Shown in pieces: positions 19,385 to 28,744 of a DNA stretch of 64,000 nucleotides. The position numbers and the translations under genes were made by a program. Source of the stretch: Leeia speluncae (lineage in GTDB: Bacteria; Pseudomonadota; Gammaproteobacteria; Burkholderiales; Leeiaceae); NCBI RefSeq assembly GCF_020564625.1, contig NZ_JAJBZT010000004.1, positions 302,748 through 366,747 of the forward strand, read 5' to 3'. The notes beneath the pieces are model-generated. The model was not told the DNA's origin. It made no database searches and worked only from the letters and a program-made list of their open reading frames with translations. Position 1 is the stretch's first letter, and each line of letters opens with the position of its first letter.

Positions 19385-19756
19385 ATGGCTGTTACTCAAG
19401 TAAGTGCGACAGATGCAGCGTTGGCTTTAATTACTAAATTGAAAACCCGATATGGTGAATTAATGTTTCACCAGTCTGGTGGTTGTTGTGATGGCAGTTC
19501 GCCCATGTGCTTCCAAAAGGGTGAGTTCCAAGTAGGTGACAGTGATATTTGCCTTGGCGAAATTGGCGGTGCTGAGTTTTATATGAGTAAGCCACAGTTT
19601 GAATACTGGAAGCATACTCATTTAATTATTGATGTTGTAGAAGGGCGTGGAGGAATGTTTTCTCTTGAGGGGCCTGAAGGGGTTCGATTTCTAACGCGTT
19701 CTAGGTTGTATGCAGATGATGAATGGGCGGAATTAGTTTCGGCCGGTAAGGTGTAA
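19385..19756 (+). CDS. DUF779-family protein, aldehyde dehydrogenase partner
   Basis: A protein of about 123 residues of the DUF779 family, known to be linked to acetaldehyde dehydrogenase genes in many bacteria; its biochemical role is unknown. The motif FHQSGGCCDGSSPMCF carries three cysteines close together, suggesting metal or redox chemistry. The remaining sequence looks like a small beta-rich soluble domain. ATGs at 19382 and 19385 are both possible; AAGGAG at 19373-19378 is three bases from the first and six from the second, so the second is preferred. The intrinsic terminator just upstream makes its level lower than, and dependent on, aldB transcription. Confidence 0.85.
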   Translation: MAVTQVSATDAALALITKLKTRYGELMFHQSGGCCDGSSPMCFQKGEFQVGDSDICLGEIGGAEFYMSKPQFEYWKHTHLIIDVVEGRGGMFSLEGPEGVRFLTRSRLYADDEWAELVSAGKV

Positions 19757-19761
19757 AAAAA

Positions 19762-19788
19762 GCGCGGCATTTAATGTCGCGCTTTTTT
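19762..19788. terminator. Terminator between DUF779 and rhlE genes
   Basis: GCGCGGCAT (19762-19770) and ATGTCGCGC (19774-19782) pair, with one G-U, around a three-base loop. A-runs and U-runs flank both sides, so it can serve both converging genes. Confidence 0.85.
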
Positions 19789-19794
19789 GTTGGA

Positions 19795-21099
19795 TTATTG
19801 CTCTGTGTTTTCTTGGCTAACAGCAGTCAGTGAATTTGCGTTTGGCTGTCTTGGCGGTAGAAATAGAGCAGGAATTTCTCTTGGCCTACCTGCTCGGCCA
19901 GGGATAATGCCTGGATCAACATAGAGTGGAGAGCGAGTTGCTGCAAAACTATGGCTGCTGTACAGCATTGCTTTGCTATCTTCTAGCGGAATTGGTTTTC
20001 CAATCAGCTTTTCAATGCCTTGTAACTGCTTTTCTTCTTCTGGAGAAGCCAAAGAAATTGCGTGGCCTTTTGCACCGGCTCGTCCTGTTCTTCCGATACG
20101 GTGAACGTAATCTTCGGGCGATGTTGGTAGCTCGTAATTGATCACATGTGGTAGTTGATCAATATCAATACCGCGAGCAGCAACGTCGGTGGCCACCATG
20201 ACGGTTGCCTTACCTTCTTTAAATGCAGCAAGTGCTTCTAATCGGGCGGACTGAACTTTGTCGCCGTGAATAGAAACTGCGGTAAAACGATCTTTCACCA
20301 AAGACTTTGCTAAACGTTCTGCCGCTTGCTTCGTGCGGGTGAACACCAATACTTGCTTCATCTCATGGTGGCGAAGCAATTTGGTGAGTAGCCGGTAACG
20401 CTGAGCATCCTCAACTTTGAAGAGTTGCTGAGTAACTGTTTCGGCAGTGGTGTTTTGTCTCGCTACCTCAATAATTTCTGGTTGTTTGAGTAGCTGATCT
20501 GCCAGCGCTTTAATTTCTGGTGAGAATGTCGCCGAAAATAAAAGTGTTTGTCGTTTAGATGGAAGTAATGACATCAGCTTTTTGATGTCATTAATGAAGC
20601 CCATATCCAACATACGGTCGGCTTCATCTAGCACTAGAAATTCAACTTGTGCGAGTGATATGTTCTTTTGATTCAAATGATCCAATAGACGGCCAGGTGT
20701 AGCTACCACGACTTCAACCCCATTACGCAAAGCCTGGGTTTGAGGGTCCATTGAAATACCGCCAAAGATCACAGTGCTACGCAAGGGTAAATATTTGCTG
20801 TAGTTTTGAACGTTGGTATATACCTGATCTGCTAGTTCTCGTGTCGGCGTTAAAATAACGGCTCTGACAGGATGCCTTGCAGGGGATGGGCTGGTATTTC
20901 CATATGGACGGAGTCGGTTAAGCATCGGCAGCGTGAACGCTGCTGTCTTTCCTGTTCCTGTCTGAGCAGCGGCGAGCAGGTCTGAACCTGCAATTACCAT
21001 AGGAATGGCAGCTGCCTGAATGGGCGTTGGCGCGTCATAACCCTGATCTGTGATGGCGCGCATAATTTCATCACATAGGTGTAAGTCGTTAAATAGCAT
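19795..21099 (-). CDS. rhlE: DEAD-box ATP-dependent RNA helicase, RhlE-like
   Basis: An RNA helicase of about 434 residues with the full motif set: Q motif TPIQ, motif I AQTGTGKT, Ia PTRELA, II DEAD, III SAT and VI HRIGRTGRAG. The short C-terminal extension is typical of RhlE/DbpA-sized proteins. The frame is open to a TTG at 21129, but ATG at 21099 gives the family N-terminus MLFNDLHLCDEIMRAITDQGY and is preferred. Such helicases act in ribosome assembly and RNA decay. It converges on the DUF779 gene and has no operon partner. Confidence 0.87.
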   Translation of the reverse strand: MLFNDLHLCDEIMRAITDQGYDAPTPIQAAAIPMVIAGSDLLAAAQTGTGKTAAFTLPMLNRLRPYGNTSPSPARHPVRAVILTPTRELADQVYTNVQNYSKYLPLRSTVIFGGISMDPQTQALRNGVEVVVATPGRLLDHLNQKNISLAQVEFLVLDEADRMLDMGFINDIKKLMSLLPSKRQTLLFSATFSPEIKALADQLLKQPEIIEVARQNTTAETVTQQLFKVEDAQRYRLLTKLLRHHEMKQVLVFTRTKQAAERLAKSLVKDRFTAVSIHGDKVQSARLEALAAFKEGKATVMVATDVAARGIDIDQLPHVINYELPTSPEDYVHRIGRTGRAGAKGHAISLASPEEEKQLQGIEKLIGKPIPLEDSKAMLYSSHSFAATRSPLYVDPGIIPGRAGRPREIPALFLPPRQPNANSLTAVSQENTEQ

Positions 21100-21221
21100 G
21101 CTAAGTGTATTGTAGCGGAGCGACAACAATAGACCTAGTGCTATAGCGTGAAGTACTCACTGCGATAGTTTACTTTGTGCTATTTACAACAAGCGGGCTG
21201 TAGTGGCGTGCTGTATTTCGA

Positions 21222-23450
21222 CTATAAGTGTCTTCTCATCGCTTTTGTTACGCCTGGCACACTAGCCAAATGAGAGAGTACTTGGCGTAATTGATCATGA
21301 TCGGTGATCTCGACAGTAAAGCGTAAGCTTGCTTCTGTGTTGCGAGAGAGCGTTTGCGCTGCGGTGATGTAGCATTTATCTCGACTAAACGCTTCTGAAA
21401 CATCACGCAGTAAACCCGGCCGATCAGTTGCTTCTACGATAATATCGACCGGGAAGCGACCTTCTTTGAATACGCCCCAATTGGCAGAGATTAAACGCTC
21501 TTCGTCTTTTGCGGCTAAGCGTTCGAGTGTTTTGCAGCCTTGGCGATGAATGGAGATGCCTCTGCCTCTTGTCACAAAGCCAATTACTGGATCCCCTTTG
21601 ACGGGTTTGCAGCATTTGGCGAGCAAGGTCATTAGGTTGTCTACCCCTTCAATTAAGATGCCTTGTTGGTTTTGCGGTGTTCTGCTTTCTCTGACCATTC
21701 CCTCTGCCGTCACCTCTACTGTTTGGGTGACTTGAGGAATTTCTAGCATCGCTTCTGATAGGGCTTTCGGACCAATTTCACCACGACCGAGGGCGGCAAA
21801 AAGTTCGTCTGGTTTTTTAAAGCCGAGTTTCTCCGCTACTCTCTCTTGGTCTAATTGACCAGGATGATATTTTTGGCGGGTTTTATCGAAGACTTGCTTG
21901 CCATGTTCGATGAGCACATCTTGATGTTGCTGTTTTAACCATTGGCGTACTTTGGCAATCGCACGGCTGCTTTTTAGCATGCCTTGACGTAACCAGTCTA
22001 AACTTGGTCCACCTTCTTTTGCTGCTAAAATTTCAACACGATCGCCATTTTGCAGCGCATAGCTTAGCGGGACGATATGTCCATTTACTTTTGCCCCCCG
22101 GCAACGATGGCCAAGGTCTGTATGTAGGTGATAGGCAAAGTCGATAGGACTTGCCCCTTCAGGTAGATCAATTACTCGGCCTTGAGGCGTTAGCACATAG
22201 ACAGTATCTTGGAACAGTTCATTTTTAAACTGTTCTGCCATTTCTGTTTGAGTATCGGCATTGGCAGACTCTTTGCTGATCTCTTCTCGCCAAGCCAATA
22301 GTTGACGTAGCCAGGCAATTTTTTCTTCGTAGGCATTATCTTGATGTCCGCCTTCTTTATATCGCCAGTGTGCAGCAACCCCCATTTCTGCATGTTGGTG
22401 CATTTCGAATGTTCTGATTTGAACTTCCATTCCTTTTTCATGTGGGCCAACAACTGCCGTATGTAAGGATCGGTAGAAGTTTCCTTTTGGATGGGAGATG
22501 TAATCGTCAAACTGGCCGTGAATGGGGCGCCACAAATGGTGAACAATGCCTAAGACGGTGTAGCAGTCTTTGATGCTTTTTACCAAAATGCGAACGGCTC
22601 GAATATCGTATAGTTCGCTAAATTCAAGGCGCTTTTTCTGCATTTTGCGCCAAATACTGTAGATGTGCTTTGGGCGGCCTGCGACGTCTGCTTCGATGCC
22701 TGCTGCAGCTAGTTCATTGCGTAGTACATCTAAGACTTCTTGAATGTACGCTTCGCGCTGCATCCGCTTTTCATCTAGCAGTTGGGCGATTTTTTTATAG
22801 CGGATAGGTTCTAGGTAGCGAAAAGAGAGATCTTCTAGCTCCCATTTGACTTGCCAGACGCCTAGGCGGTTTGCTAACGGTGCAAACAAGTCCATTGTTT
22901 CTCTAGCAACGCGGGTTTGATTTTCCGGATCTGCGTATTTCAAACCGTGCATGGTTTGAGTACGCCAGCATAGTTTAATCAAGACCACACGGACATCTTC
23001 TACCATGGCTAACATCATTTTGCGCATGATTTCGATTTGTCTTGTGGCGAGCTTCGGGTCGGTAAGATGGTCGCCAGCTAGTAATGGCAGTTGTCTTACC
23101 TTATTGATGCCATCTATCAGTTTTTCAACTTCTGCACCAAAGTCCGCAAGATTTTCTTCCCAATTAACCAAGTAGTCTGGTGTGGCAAAGAGTAGGGTGG
23201 CACACACCGCGTGATAATCGAGTTTTAAATCGGCCACCATGACGGCGGTCGCGATTGCATGTTGTAGCAGTGGGAGGTTGGTAATGCTGTTGAGGCGATC
23301 TGCATAGATGGTACGTACGACTTCTGCGGCTGCACGAATCGCTCTTTGTTCGCTTTCTTCAAAGCGTGCACAAATTTGGTCGAGCTCATCCAGTAAGTTA
23401 TCTGGTAAATGAGGATCAGGATTGGCGAGCGGATGAGCAACAGAGACCAT
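21222..23450 (-). CDS. relA: GTP pyrophosphokinase RelA ((p)ppGpp synthetase I)
   Basis: The stringent-response enzyme that makes (p)ppGpp on stalled ribosomes. The 742-residue protein has an N-terminal pseudo-hydrolase domain in which the catalytic His-Asp of SpoT is replaced (ATLLFATPDY), a synthetase domain with FDDYISHPKGNFYRSLHT, a TGS domain (VYVLTPQGRVIDLPEGASPI), a zinc-finger-like region (CCKPVKGDPVIGFVTRGRG) and a C-terminal ACT domain (DRPGLLRDVSEAFSRDKCYI). The lost HD motif and the acidic FDDY (SpoT has a basic residue at that place) identify RelA, not SpoT. It is divergent from the ParA gene. Confidence 0.92.
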   Translation of the reverse strand: MVSVAHPLANPDPHLPDNLLDELDQICARFEESEQRAIRAAAEVVRTIYADRLNSITNLPLLQHAIATAVMVADLKLDYHAVCATLLFATPDYLVNWEENLADFGAEVEKLIDGINKVRQLPLLAGDHLTDPKLATRQIEIMRKMMLAMVEDVRVVLIKLCWRTQTMHGLKYADPENQTRVARETMDLFAPLANRLGVWQVKWELEDLSFRYLEPIRYKKIAQLLDEKRMQREAYIQEVLDVLRNELAAAGIEADVAGRPKHIYSIWRKMQKKRLEFSELYDIRAVRILVKSIKDCYTVLGIVHHLWRPIHGQFDDYISHPKGNFYRSLHTAVVGPHEKGMEVQIRTFEMHQHAEMGVAAHWRYKEGGHQDNAYEEKIAWLRQLLAWREEISKESANADTQTEMAEQFKNELFQDTVYVLTPQGRVIDLPEGASPIDFAYHLHTDLGHRCRGAKVNGHIVPLSYALQNGDRVEILAAKEGGPSLDWLRQGMLKSSRAIAKVRQWLKQQHQDVLIEHGKQVFDKTRQKYHPGQLDQERVAEKLGFKKPDELFAALGRGEIGPKALSEAMLEIPQVTQTVEVTAEGMVRESRTPQNQQGILIEGVDNLMTLLAKCCKPVKGDPVIGFVTRGRGISIHRQGCKTLERLAAKDEERLISANWGVFKEGRFPVDIIVEATDRPGLLRDVSEAFSRDKCYITAAQTLSRNTEASLRFTVEITDHDQLRQVLSHLASVPGVTKAMRRHL

Positions 23451-23516
23451 GGTGTGTATTTTATTCTAGCGTCTAATCTTTATATTTTGCATGACGTCAG
23501 CCTCTCTTGCTATGCC

Positions 23517-23576
23517 CTTTTGTACTTTTTTAATGCATTTCGGGAATATGCAGGCTGCTTTTGTACTCTCTTGTAC
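23517..23576. repeat. CTTTTGTACT direct repeats between relA and parA
   Basis: CTTTTGTACT occurs at 23517-23526 and again at 23558-23567, and a third TTGTAC is at 23571-23576. The starts of the two full copies are 41 bases apart, close to four helical turns. They lie in the divergent relA/ParA intergenic region (23451-23716) and may be operator sites; nothing else marks their function. Confidence 0.35.
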
Positions 23577-23716
23577 CTAGTTTGCTTGCTAACGTTCAGT
23601 ATTGCTGATGTTTTTGCTGGAAATTGCGTTATTATTCATCAATAATGCACTGCAGCATGACAATCAATTGGATTCGATCAATCTACTGTGTTCGCAAAGC
23701 GTGATGAGGGGGATGT

Positions 23717-24493
23717 GTGATTAAACGTGTGATTTTTAACCAAAAGGGCGGGGTGGGGAAATCCACGATTACATGTAACTTAGCGGCCGTTAGCGCAGCA
23801 AGTGGATTAAAAACATTGGTCGTTGATTTAGATCCGCAGGGGAATGCTAGCCACTATTTGCTAGGCGATGCAGTGAATGCATTAGAAGCAACTGCTTGCG
23901 ACATGTTTGATCAAGTCTTAAATGTTAGTGTGTTTGCCAAACCGGCTAATGCATTTGTCCATGCTACCCGATTTGAAAACTTATCTGTCATGCCTTCTAG
24001 TCCGAGGCTAGCTGAGTTAGAGGATAAATTAGAAGCTAGATATAAGATCTATAAACTAAAAAGTGTATTAGAAGAGTTGTCTAGTGAATTTGATCGTATT
24101 TATATTGATACCCCACCAGCATTAGGTTTTTACACCCGCTCTGCATTAATAGCTGCAGACAGATGTTTGATACCTTTTGACTGTGATACGTTTTCCCAGC
24201 AAGCCTTGCATCATTTGATGGGGAATGTAAAAGAGTTAAAAGAGGATCACAATGCTAGCTTAGATATTGAAGGCATTGTCGTGAATCAATTCCAACCGAG
24301 AGCGAGTTTGCCTAAGCAGTTAGTCGAACAATTAACGAATGATGGCTTACCAGTATTGCCGGCTTATTTAGGCGCTTCTGTGATTGTTCGTGAGTCTCAT
24401 CAATTATCAACACCACTCATTTTCTTAGATAAGAAACATAAGCTAACCCAATCTTATCAATCACTGTTTGATTGTTTGGAGGCGGCACTTTAA
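23717..24493 (+). CDS. ParA-family ATPase (orphan)
   Basis: A 258-residue deviant-Walker ATPase. Walker A is [10 protein letters not shown] at about residues 8-17; the switch and Walker B regions are [10 protein letters not shown] and [13 protein letters not shown] start, with GAGGGGG a few bases upstream. No ParB gene or parS-like site is visible in the neighbourhood, so it is not the chromosomal parAB pair; ParA-like proteins of this kind also position cell-surface or signalling machines. A perfect hairpin TTGGCTT-GCG-AAGCCAA lies 17 bases after the stop (24510-24526), without a U-tract. Confidence 0.85.
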   Translation: MIKRVIFNQKGGVGKSTITCNLAAVSAASGLKTLVVDLDPQGNASHYLLGDAVNALEATACDMFDQVLNVSVFAKPANAFVHATRFENLSVMPSSPRLAELEDKLEARYKIYKLKSVLEELSSEFDRIYIDTPPALGFYTRSALIAADRCLIPFDCDTFSQQALHHLMGNVKELKEDHNASLDIEGIVVNQFQPRASLPKQLVEQLTNDGLPVLPAYLGASVIVRESHQLSTPLIFLDKKHKLTQSYQSLFDCLEAAL

Positions 24494-24635
24494 GGTTTTT
24501 TGCACCATTTTGGCTTGCGAAGCCAAGGATAAATTCTATACTCAAGTTATCGAAAAGTTGATTGCAAGTCGGTGTTGGAAGCGATATATTCGCCCGCTTC
24601 AGATTTGCCAGCTAAAGACTTGAATAGGTGTTTGA

Positions 24636-25598
24636 ATGACAGCAGATGGTGTGGCAGCGGTGACGCATCCGTTTCAGGTGCATGTGCTTCGGGCGAATCA
24701 TCCCACTCGTCCTCTAGCGCTTTGGCTTTCATATACAGGGCCGCAAGCGGGTACATCTGGCAATGGAGAAGTGGCAGCCGCCTTTTTCGATGGTGAACAT
24801 AATGCTGTGTGGCATGTACGCCAGCAGGTGCCTAACTCTTTTTGTCGTATCAACTATGAAACTGATGAGCTTCGCTTAGATGAGTCAACCTTAACGCCTG
24901 ATCAAGTTTCTGGTTCTGCCCCTGGTAATAATTGCCATTTGTTTTGGGATTTGCAAATGCATCCTTTGACTGAGCAATTGCAATCGAATCCTTTACTTTC
25001 TGTCGATACCGAGTCGGTTCAATCACACTTAATGTTTAATGGCACGATCTGGTTAGATGGTGAACCCATCGAGGTGCGTAGTTGGTTTGGTAGTAGGGTG
25101 GATGACCAAGGGCAAAAAACATTTAGAAGACTAGCTTGGGCACAAGTTGTTGGGTTTGATAATAATCCGCATGCTTTTTTTGAGTGTTCTACACAAAGAA
25201 TGATGCTAGGTGCAAAATGGTCTCCTTGGATGAGTATGTTCACCCTGACCTATGCGGGAAGTGTTTACGCAATCAATAGTCTGTGTGATGGCATCATGGA
25301 AGATAATAATTCCGGATCGTTGGTTTGGCGGTTTGATGCCAAGCAGGCGGGGGTGAGAATTCAGGGGCAGGTACAAGCGCCTGCGGCCTTTTTTGCCCGG
25401 TTTACGATGCCTGGCGTTGGCGCGAAAGATGCGGTTATGCATACGAAATTAGCCAACTGCATTGTTACGCTGACTCGTCCTGGAAAAACACCTGCAACGT
25501 TGTCTTCATTGCATCGAGCTTCTTTTGAAATGTCAGGTGAGAAACATTGTCTAGGTGTGTCAGTGGTGACGTGTATGCCAGAAACTGGCCTTGCTTGA
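24636..25598 (+). CDS. Uncharacterised protein, possible AttH/CrtC lipocalin-like fold
   Basis: A 320-residue soluble protein without signal peptide or membrane segment. It is rich in aromatic beta-strand patterns: LALWLSYTGPQAG, AAFFDGEHNAVWHV, SHLMFNGTIWLDG, AFFECSTQRMMLGAKWSPWM and TKLANCIVTLTR. The style resembles the tandem lipocalin-like AttH / carotenoid 1,2-hydratase group, but the match is only by eye and function is not assigned. ATG at 24636 is used; no strong Shine-Dalgarno site is visible. Its last 39 bases overlap, tail to tail, the end of comEC on the other strand. Confidence 0.6.
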   Translation: MTADGVAAVTHPFQVHVLRANHPTRPLALWLSYTGPQAGTSGNGEVAAAFFDGEHNAVWHVRQQVPNSFCRINYETDELRLDESTLTPDQVSGSAPGNNCHLFWDLQMHPLTEQLQSNPLLSVDTESVQSHLMFNGTIWLDGEPIEVRSWFGSRVDDQGQKTFRRLAWAQVVGFDNNPHAFFECSTQRMMLGAKWSPWMSMFTLTYAGSVYAINSLCDGIMEDNNSGSLVWRFDAKQAGVRIQGQVQAPAAFFARFTMPGVGAKDAVMHTKLANCIVTLTRPGKTPATLSSLHRASFEMSGEKHCLGVSVVTCMPETGLA

Positions 25599-27893
25599 TC
25601 TCATTTTACTGATTTCATACCTGCCATCTTTTAAATCAATCGAGATTGCCCCATCCGTTGCACTTGTCCATGTTCTGACATTCTCCATTTTAAAGCGATC
25701 AACGACTTGTCGATTAGGGTGATGGTAGTGATTGTTTTTTCCCGCCGTAAAAATGACTTCTTTGGGTTGAACCGTTTGAATCCATGCTAGCGATGAGGAA
25801 GTTTGGCTTCCATGGTGGCCTGCAACCAAAATGTCACTTTTCAATTGTTCTTTGGCCCAGTTTGCCATCATGCTATTTTCTTCTGGAATCTCTGCATCAC
25901 CAGGTATAAGTATGGCGCCAGACTTGGTGCTAATTCGAAGTACGCAACTTTTGTGGTTGTCCCCGATATTTTCTGCGTCGAGAATCGATTGATCAGGGGA
26001 TAAAAAGGTAAAGGCAACATCATCCCACTTCCAATTTAAACCAGTTTTGCACGTGACGTGATGTCCCTGAATCTTTGACAGTGGGTGTTGGCTGTCTAGC
26101 GAGGTATAAAAATTAGACACAGGCAGAGTTTCTAAAATACTTTTCGCCCCTCCGCTATGATCGTTGTCATTATGGCTGACAACTAATCCTGACAGTTGGT
26201 TTACCCCTTGTTGTTTCAGAAACGGAAGAATGATGTCCCGGCCACTGTCTTTGTAAGTTTTAAATGAGGGGCCCGTGTCAAAGATGATGTCATGTTCAGC
26301 TGTCGCTATATAAACGGATAAGCCTTGGCCGACATCTAGTACGACGATATGGACATCCCCAACTGTTGGCCGTTGGGTGGTTGGTAGAAAGATCGGGGAA
26401 ATTAACAAGAGGGCCGTCGACTTGCCTGGCCATCCCTTTGGGGTGAGTAGTAAGATTCCACCCAAAGTGGCGAGTATGGTTAGGCTAATACTGGGTGCGG
26501 CAAATTGGATACTAGCAAAGCTTAGCTGTCCTAAAGGCGTGATGATCCACATAAGGCACGTCATTAGTTTCGCGGCAAGAATGAGGAGGGGATGAAAGAT
26601 TAGTCCCGCAAGTGCAATAGGGGTGATAAAAATACTGACAACAGGGACGGCGACTAAATTGGCAATCGGAGAAATAATCGAAAACTGTTGAAAGAGTAAA
26701 AGTAGGGCGGGCGTTAGAATCAAGGTTAATCCTAATTGCGTGCGTACCCAGATGGTCATTTTATGAGGTGATATTAAATAACCCTCACTGACCCATAATA
26801 AGGTAGCCACAGCGCCAAATGATAGCCAAAAGCCAGGTGCGAGCACGGATAACGGGTCAATTAATAGAATTAGCCAAAGTGCACATGCCAATTGTGGAAG
26901 GGTTTGAATATGGCGGCCACTTAGTCGAATACTGCCAATAATCAGTAGCATGAATAAGGTTCGTTGTGCCGGGACCGACCACCCGGATAGCACCGTATAC
27001 ATCGTCGCCAAACACATGCCGGAAATTAGCGCGGCGGTTGGTGCTGGGATGTGGCGACAAAGATAGGCTGACCGTTTCCAGAGAAATAGGCTGAGTTTGC
27101 TCATTAACCAAGCAAATAGGGTGATGTGTAATCCAGAGATAGACACTAAATGCGTGATACCTGTCTTTCTAAATAAATTCCATTCGTCCTGACTAATATA
27201 TTGCTGATCACCAATCGTGAGTGCGGTAATGATGCCAAACTGTGACTCGGATTTTAGTGTTTGCTGGATACTTGCTAGGAAATAATGTCGCATGCGAAGT
27301 AATAATCTATTCCATGCGTAACTTTCTTGTGCGGTAATTGGGGCATATTTTTCCACGTAGGCTTCTGCTTGAATACCTTCTCGAAAACTCCACGTTTCTT
27401 TATCTTGTAGCCCCGGATTTAGTTGTCCTTGGATGGGGCGAATTCGTAGCGTAAAACTACCGTACTCACCAGCTTGCCATTGTGGAAGCGATGCGCCTCT
27501 TTCATCTGTTGCAGATATTTTGATTAAATGAAGCGCTTCCGGTAGTTGCTCGGATGCGTCAACGGTGAATAAGGCGGAGCGATAATGTGGTTTGACGACA
27601 GGTATAGAGGCGATATGGCCAGTAACCGTAAATGCCTGATTGAGATGGTGGTCGAGAAATTCTGAGACAACTATTTGCTGGTGCTGCTGACTAGCTAATC
27701 TTGGGATTGTAGTCCCTAGAGCGAATAATATGGCCACACCAGCGATTGTCAGTGAGCGAAAGTGTTGCTGCAGAATACCAGCGCCAATAATAACGAAAGC
27801 CAGTAAAATAGACAGCCAAGAGAAGGGTGGCAAACTAGGTAAGCATAGCGAAATGACGACACCAAGTAGCCAACTAGCAACAAATAAAAGCAT
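25560..27893 (-). CDS. comEC: DNA uptake channel ComEC/Rec2
   Basis: The inner-membrane channel through which single-stranded DNA enters the cytoplasm during natural transformation. The 777-residue protein has an N-terminal hydrophobic region with a DUF4131-like OB domain, the Competence domain with many membrane helices (middle, including FRKTGITHLVSISGLHITLF), and a C-terminal MBL-fold domain with SHNDNDHSGGA and VAGHHGSQTSSS. Length is normal and the gene looks intact. Its start codon is four bases from the rsmJ start on the other strand, and its 3' end overlaps the preceding convergent gene. Confidence 0.92.
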   Translation of the reverse strand: MLLFVASWLLGVVISLCLPSLPPFSWLSILLAFVIIGAGILQQHFRSLTIAGVAILFALGTTIPRLASQQHQQIVVSEFLDHHLNQAFTVTGHIASIPVVKPHYRSALFTVDASEQLPEALHLIKISATDERGASLPQWQAGEYGSFTLRIRPIQGQLNPGLQDKETWSFREGIQAEAYVEKYAPITAQESYAWNRLLLRMRHYFLASIQQTLKSESQFGIITALTIGDQQYISQDEWNLFRKTGITHLVSISGLHITLFAWLMSKLSLFLWKRSAYLCRHIPAPTAALISGMCLATMYTVLSGWSVPAQRTLFMLLIIGSIRLSGRHIQTLPQLACALWLILLIDPLSVLAPGFWLSFGAVATLLWVSEGYLISPHKMTIWVRTQLGLTLILTPALLLLFQQFSIISPIANLVAVPVVSIFITPIALAGLIFHPLLILAAKLMTCLMWIITPLGQLSFASIQFAAPSISLTILATLGGILLLTPKGWPGKSTALLLISPIFLPTTQRPTVGDVHIVVLDVGQGLSVYIATAEHDIIFDTGPSFKTYKDSGRDIILPFLKQQGVNQLSGLVVSHNDNDHSGGAKSILETLPVSNFYTSLDSQHPLSKIQGHHVTCKTGLNWKWDDVAFTFLSPDQSILDAENIGDNHKSCVLRISTKSGAILIPGDAEIPEENSMMANWAKEQLKSDILVAGHHGSQTSSSLAWIQTVQPKEVIFTAGKNNHYHHPNRQVVDRFKMENVRTWTSATDGAISIDLKDGRYEISKMRSSKASFWHTRHH

Positions 27894-27897
27894 TTAT

Positions 27898-28698
27898 ATG
27901 ACAAATGAAAATATGATAAATGATTTATCTGCTCAATTGCCACTATTTTCTAGTGCTGCGCTGTCAGAGTTGGGTAAAGAGATCTCTGTAACGTATGGGT
28001 TTGAATGGTGTTCTCAGGCGGAACCTTCTGGCGATCTAGCATTTTGGTTGATGCTGGATGAGCTAGGTTTGCAATTAATGTCTGGTGGTCCGCAAGCCCC
28101 AGGCCCTTTAAAAGTCGAGTTTGCAGAAGGTGCGCATGAACATCGTCGCAAATTTGGTGGTGGTGCTGGCCAACCTGTTGCAAGGGCGGTGGGTGCTAAA
28201 GCGGGCGAGCAACTGACAGTGTTGGATGCCACTGCTGGACTGGGTGGGGATGCTTATGTGTTGGCTAGTCTAGGGTGTCATGTCACTTTATGTGAGCGCA
28301 CTGCCTTGGCGGCAGCATTGCTCGAAGATGGTTTACGCCGAGCGATTCATGATGCTGAGGTGGGCCATATCATCCAACGGATGACGCTAAATCATGTGGA
28401 TGCACATGAGTTTCTTGCCAAACAAGCGCCTGCTTCATTTGATGTGGTTTTTCTTGATCCCATGTTTCCAGAAAAGGGGAAGCAAGCAAAAGCCAAAAAA
28501 AGCATGTTTATTTTTCAGCAGTTGCTAAGTGGCGACCCAGATGCGGATAGCTTATTAGATTTGGCTAGACGAGTGGCGAAGAAGCGAGTGGTGGTGAAGC
28601 GGCCAAAACAAGCGCCTTTTCTTGCTGGGTTAAAGCCTTCAGGGTCTCAATCTGGAGAAAGTACGCGCTTTGATTTATATGCACCAATCAAACCATAA
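27898..28698 (+). CDS. rsmJ: 16S rRNA (guanine1516-N2)-methyltransferase RsmJ
   Basis: Methylates G1516 of 16S rRNA with S-adenosylmethionine. The product, about 266 residues, has the SAM-binding motif VLDATAGLGGDAYVLAS, the acidic loop LCERTALAAALLEDGL, and the catalytic-type motif VVFLDPMFPEKGKQAKAKKS typical of RsmJ. The frame is open to 27730, but those codons overlap comEC. The ATG at 27898 is the most likely start (27853 is an alternative). No strong Shine-Dalgarno site is visible before either. Confidence 0.87.
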   Translation: MTNENMINDLSAQLPLFSSAALSELGKEISVTYGFEWCSQAEPSGDLAFWLMLDELGLQLMSGGPQAPGPLKVEFAEGAHEHRRKFGGGAGQPVARAVGAKAGEQLTVLDATAGLGGDAYVLASLGCHVTLCERTALAAALLEDGLRRAIHDAEVGHIIQRMTLNHVDAHEFLAKQAPASFDVVFLDPMFPEKGKQAKAKKSMFIFQQLLSGDPDADSLLDLARRVAKKRVVVKRPKQAPFLAGLKPSGSQSGESTRFDLYAPIKP

Positions 28699-28725
28699 AA
28701 AAACGCCAGCAGAACTGGCGTTTTT
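28697..28725. terminator. Bidirectional terminator between rsmJ and phaB
   Basis: AAAAAACGCCAG and CTGGCGTTTTT pair around CAGAA. The stem begins inside the rsmJ stop codon, and the flanking A and U runs allow it to end both converging transcripts. Confidence 0.87.
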
Positions 28726-28744
28726 CTCAGTCGTTAGACGACGC

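Noticed and set aside
21222..23450. SpoT assignment for the (p)ppGpp gene
   Set aside because: The hydrolase HD residues are missing and the synthetase loop is of the acidic RelA type.
24510..24526. TTGGCTT-GCG-AAGCCAA as parA terminator
   Set aside because: No U-tract on either strand; kept only as a hairpin remark.
24547..24796. Short open frames overlapping the start of the AttH-like gene
   Set aside because: They are frame shadows with no supported ribosome-binding site or homology.
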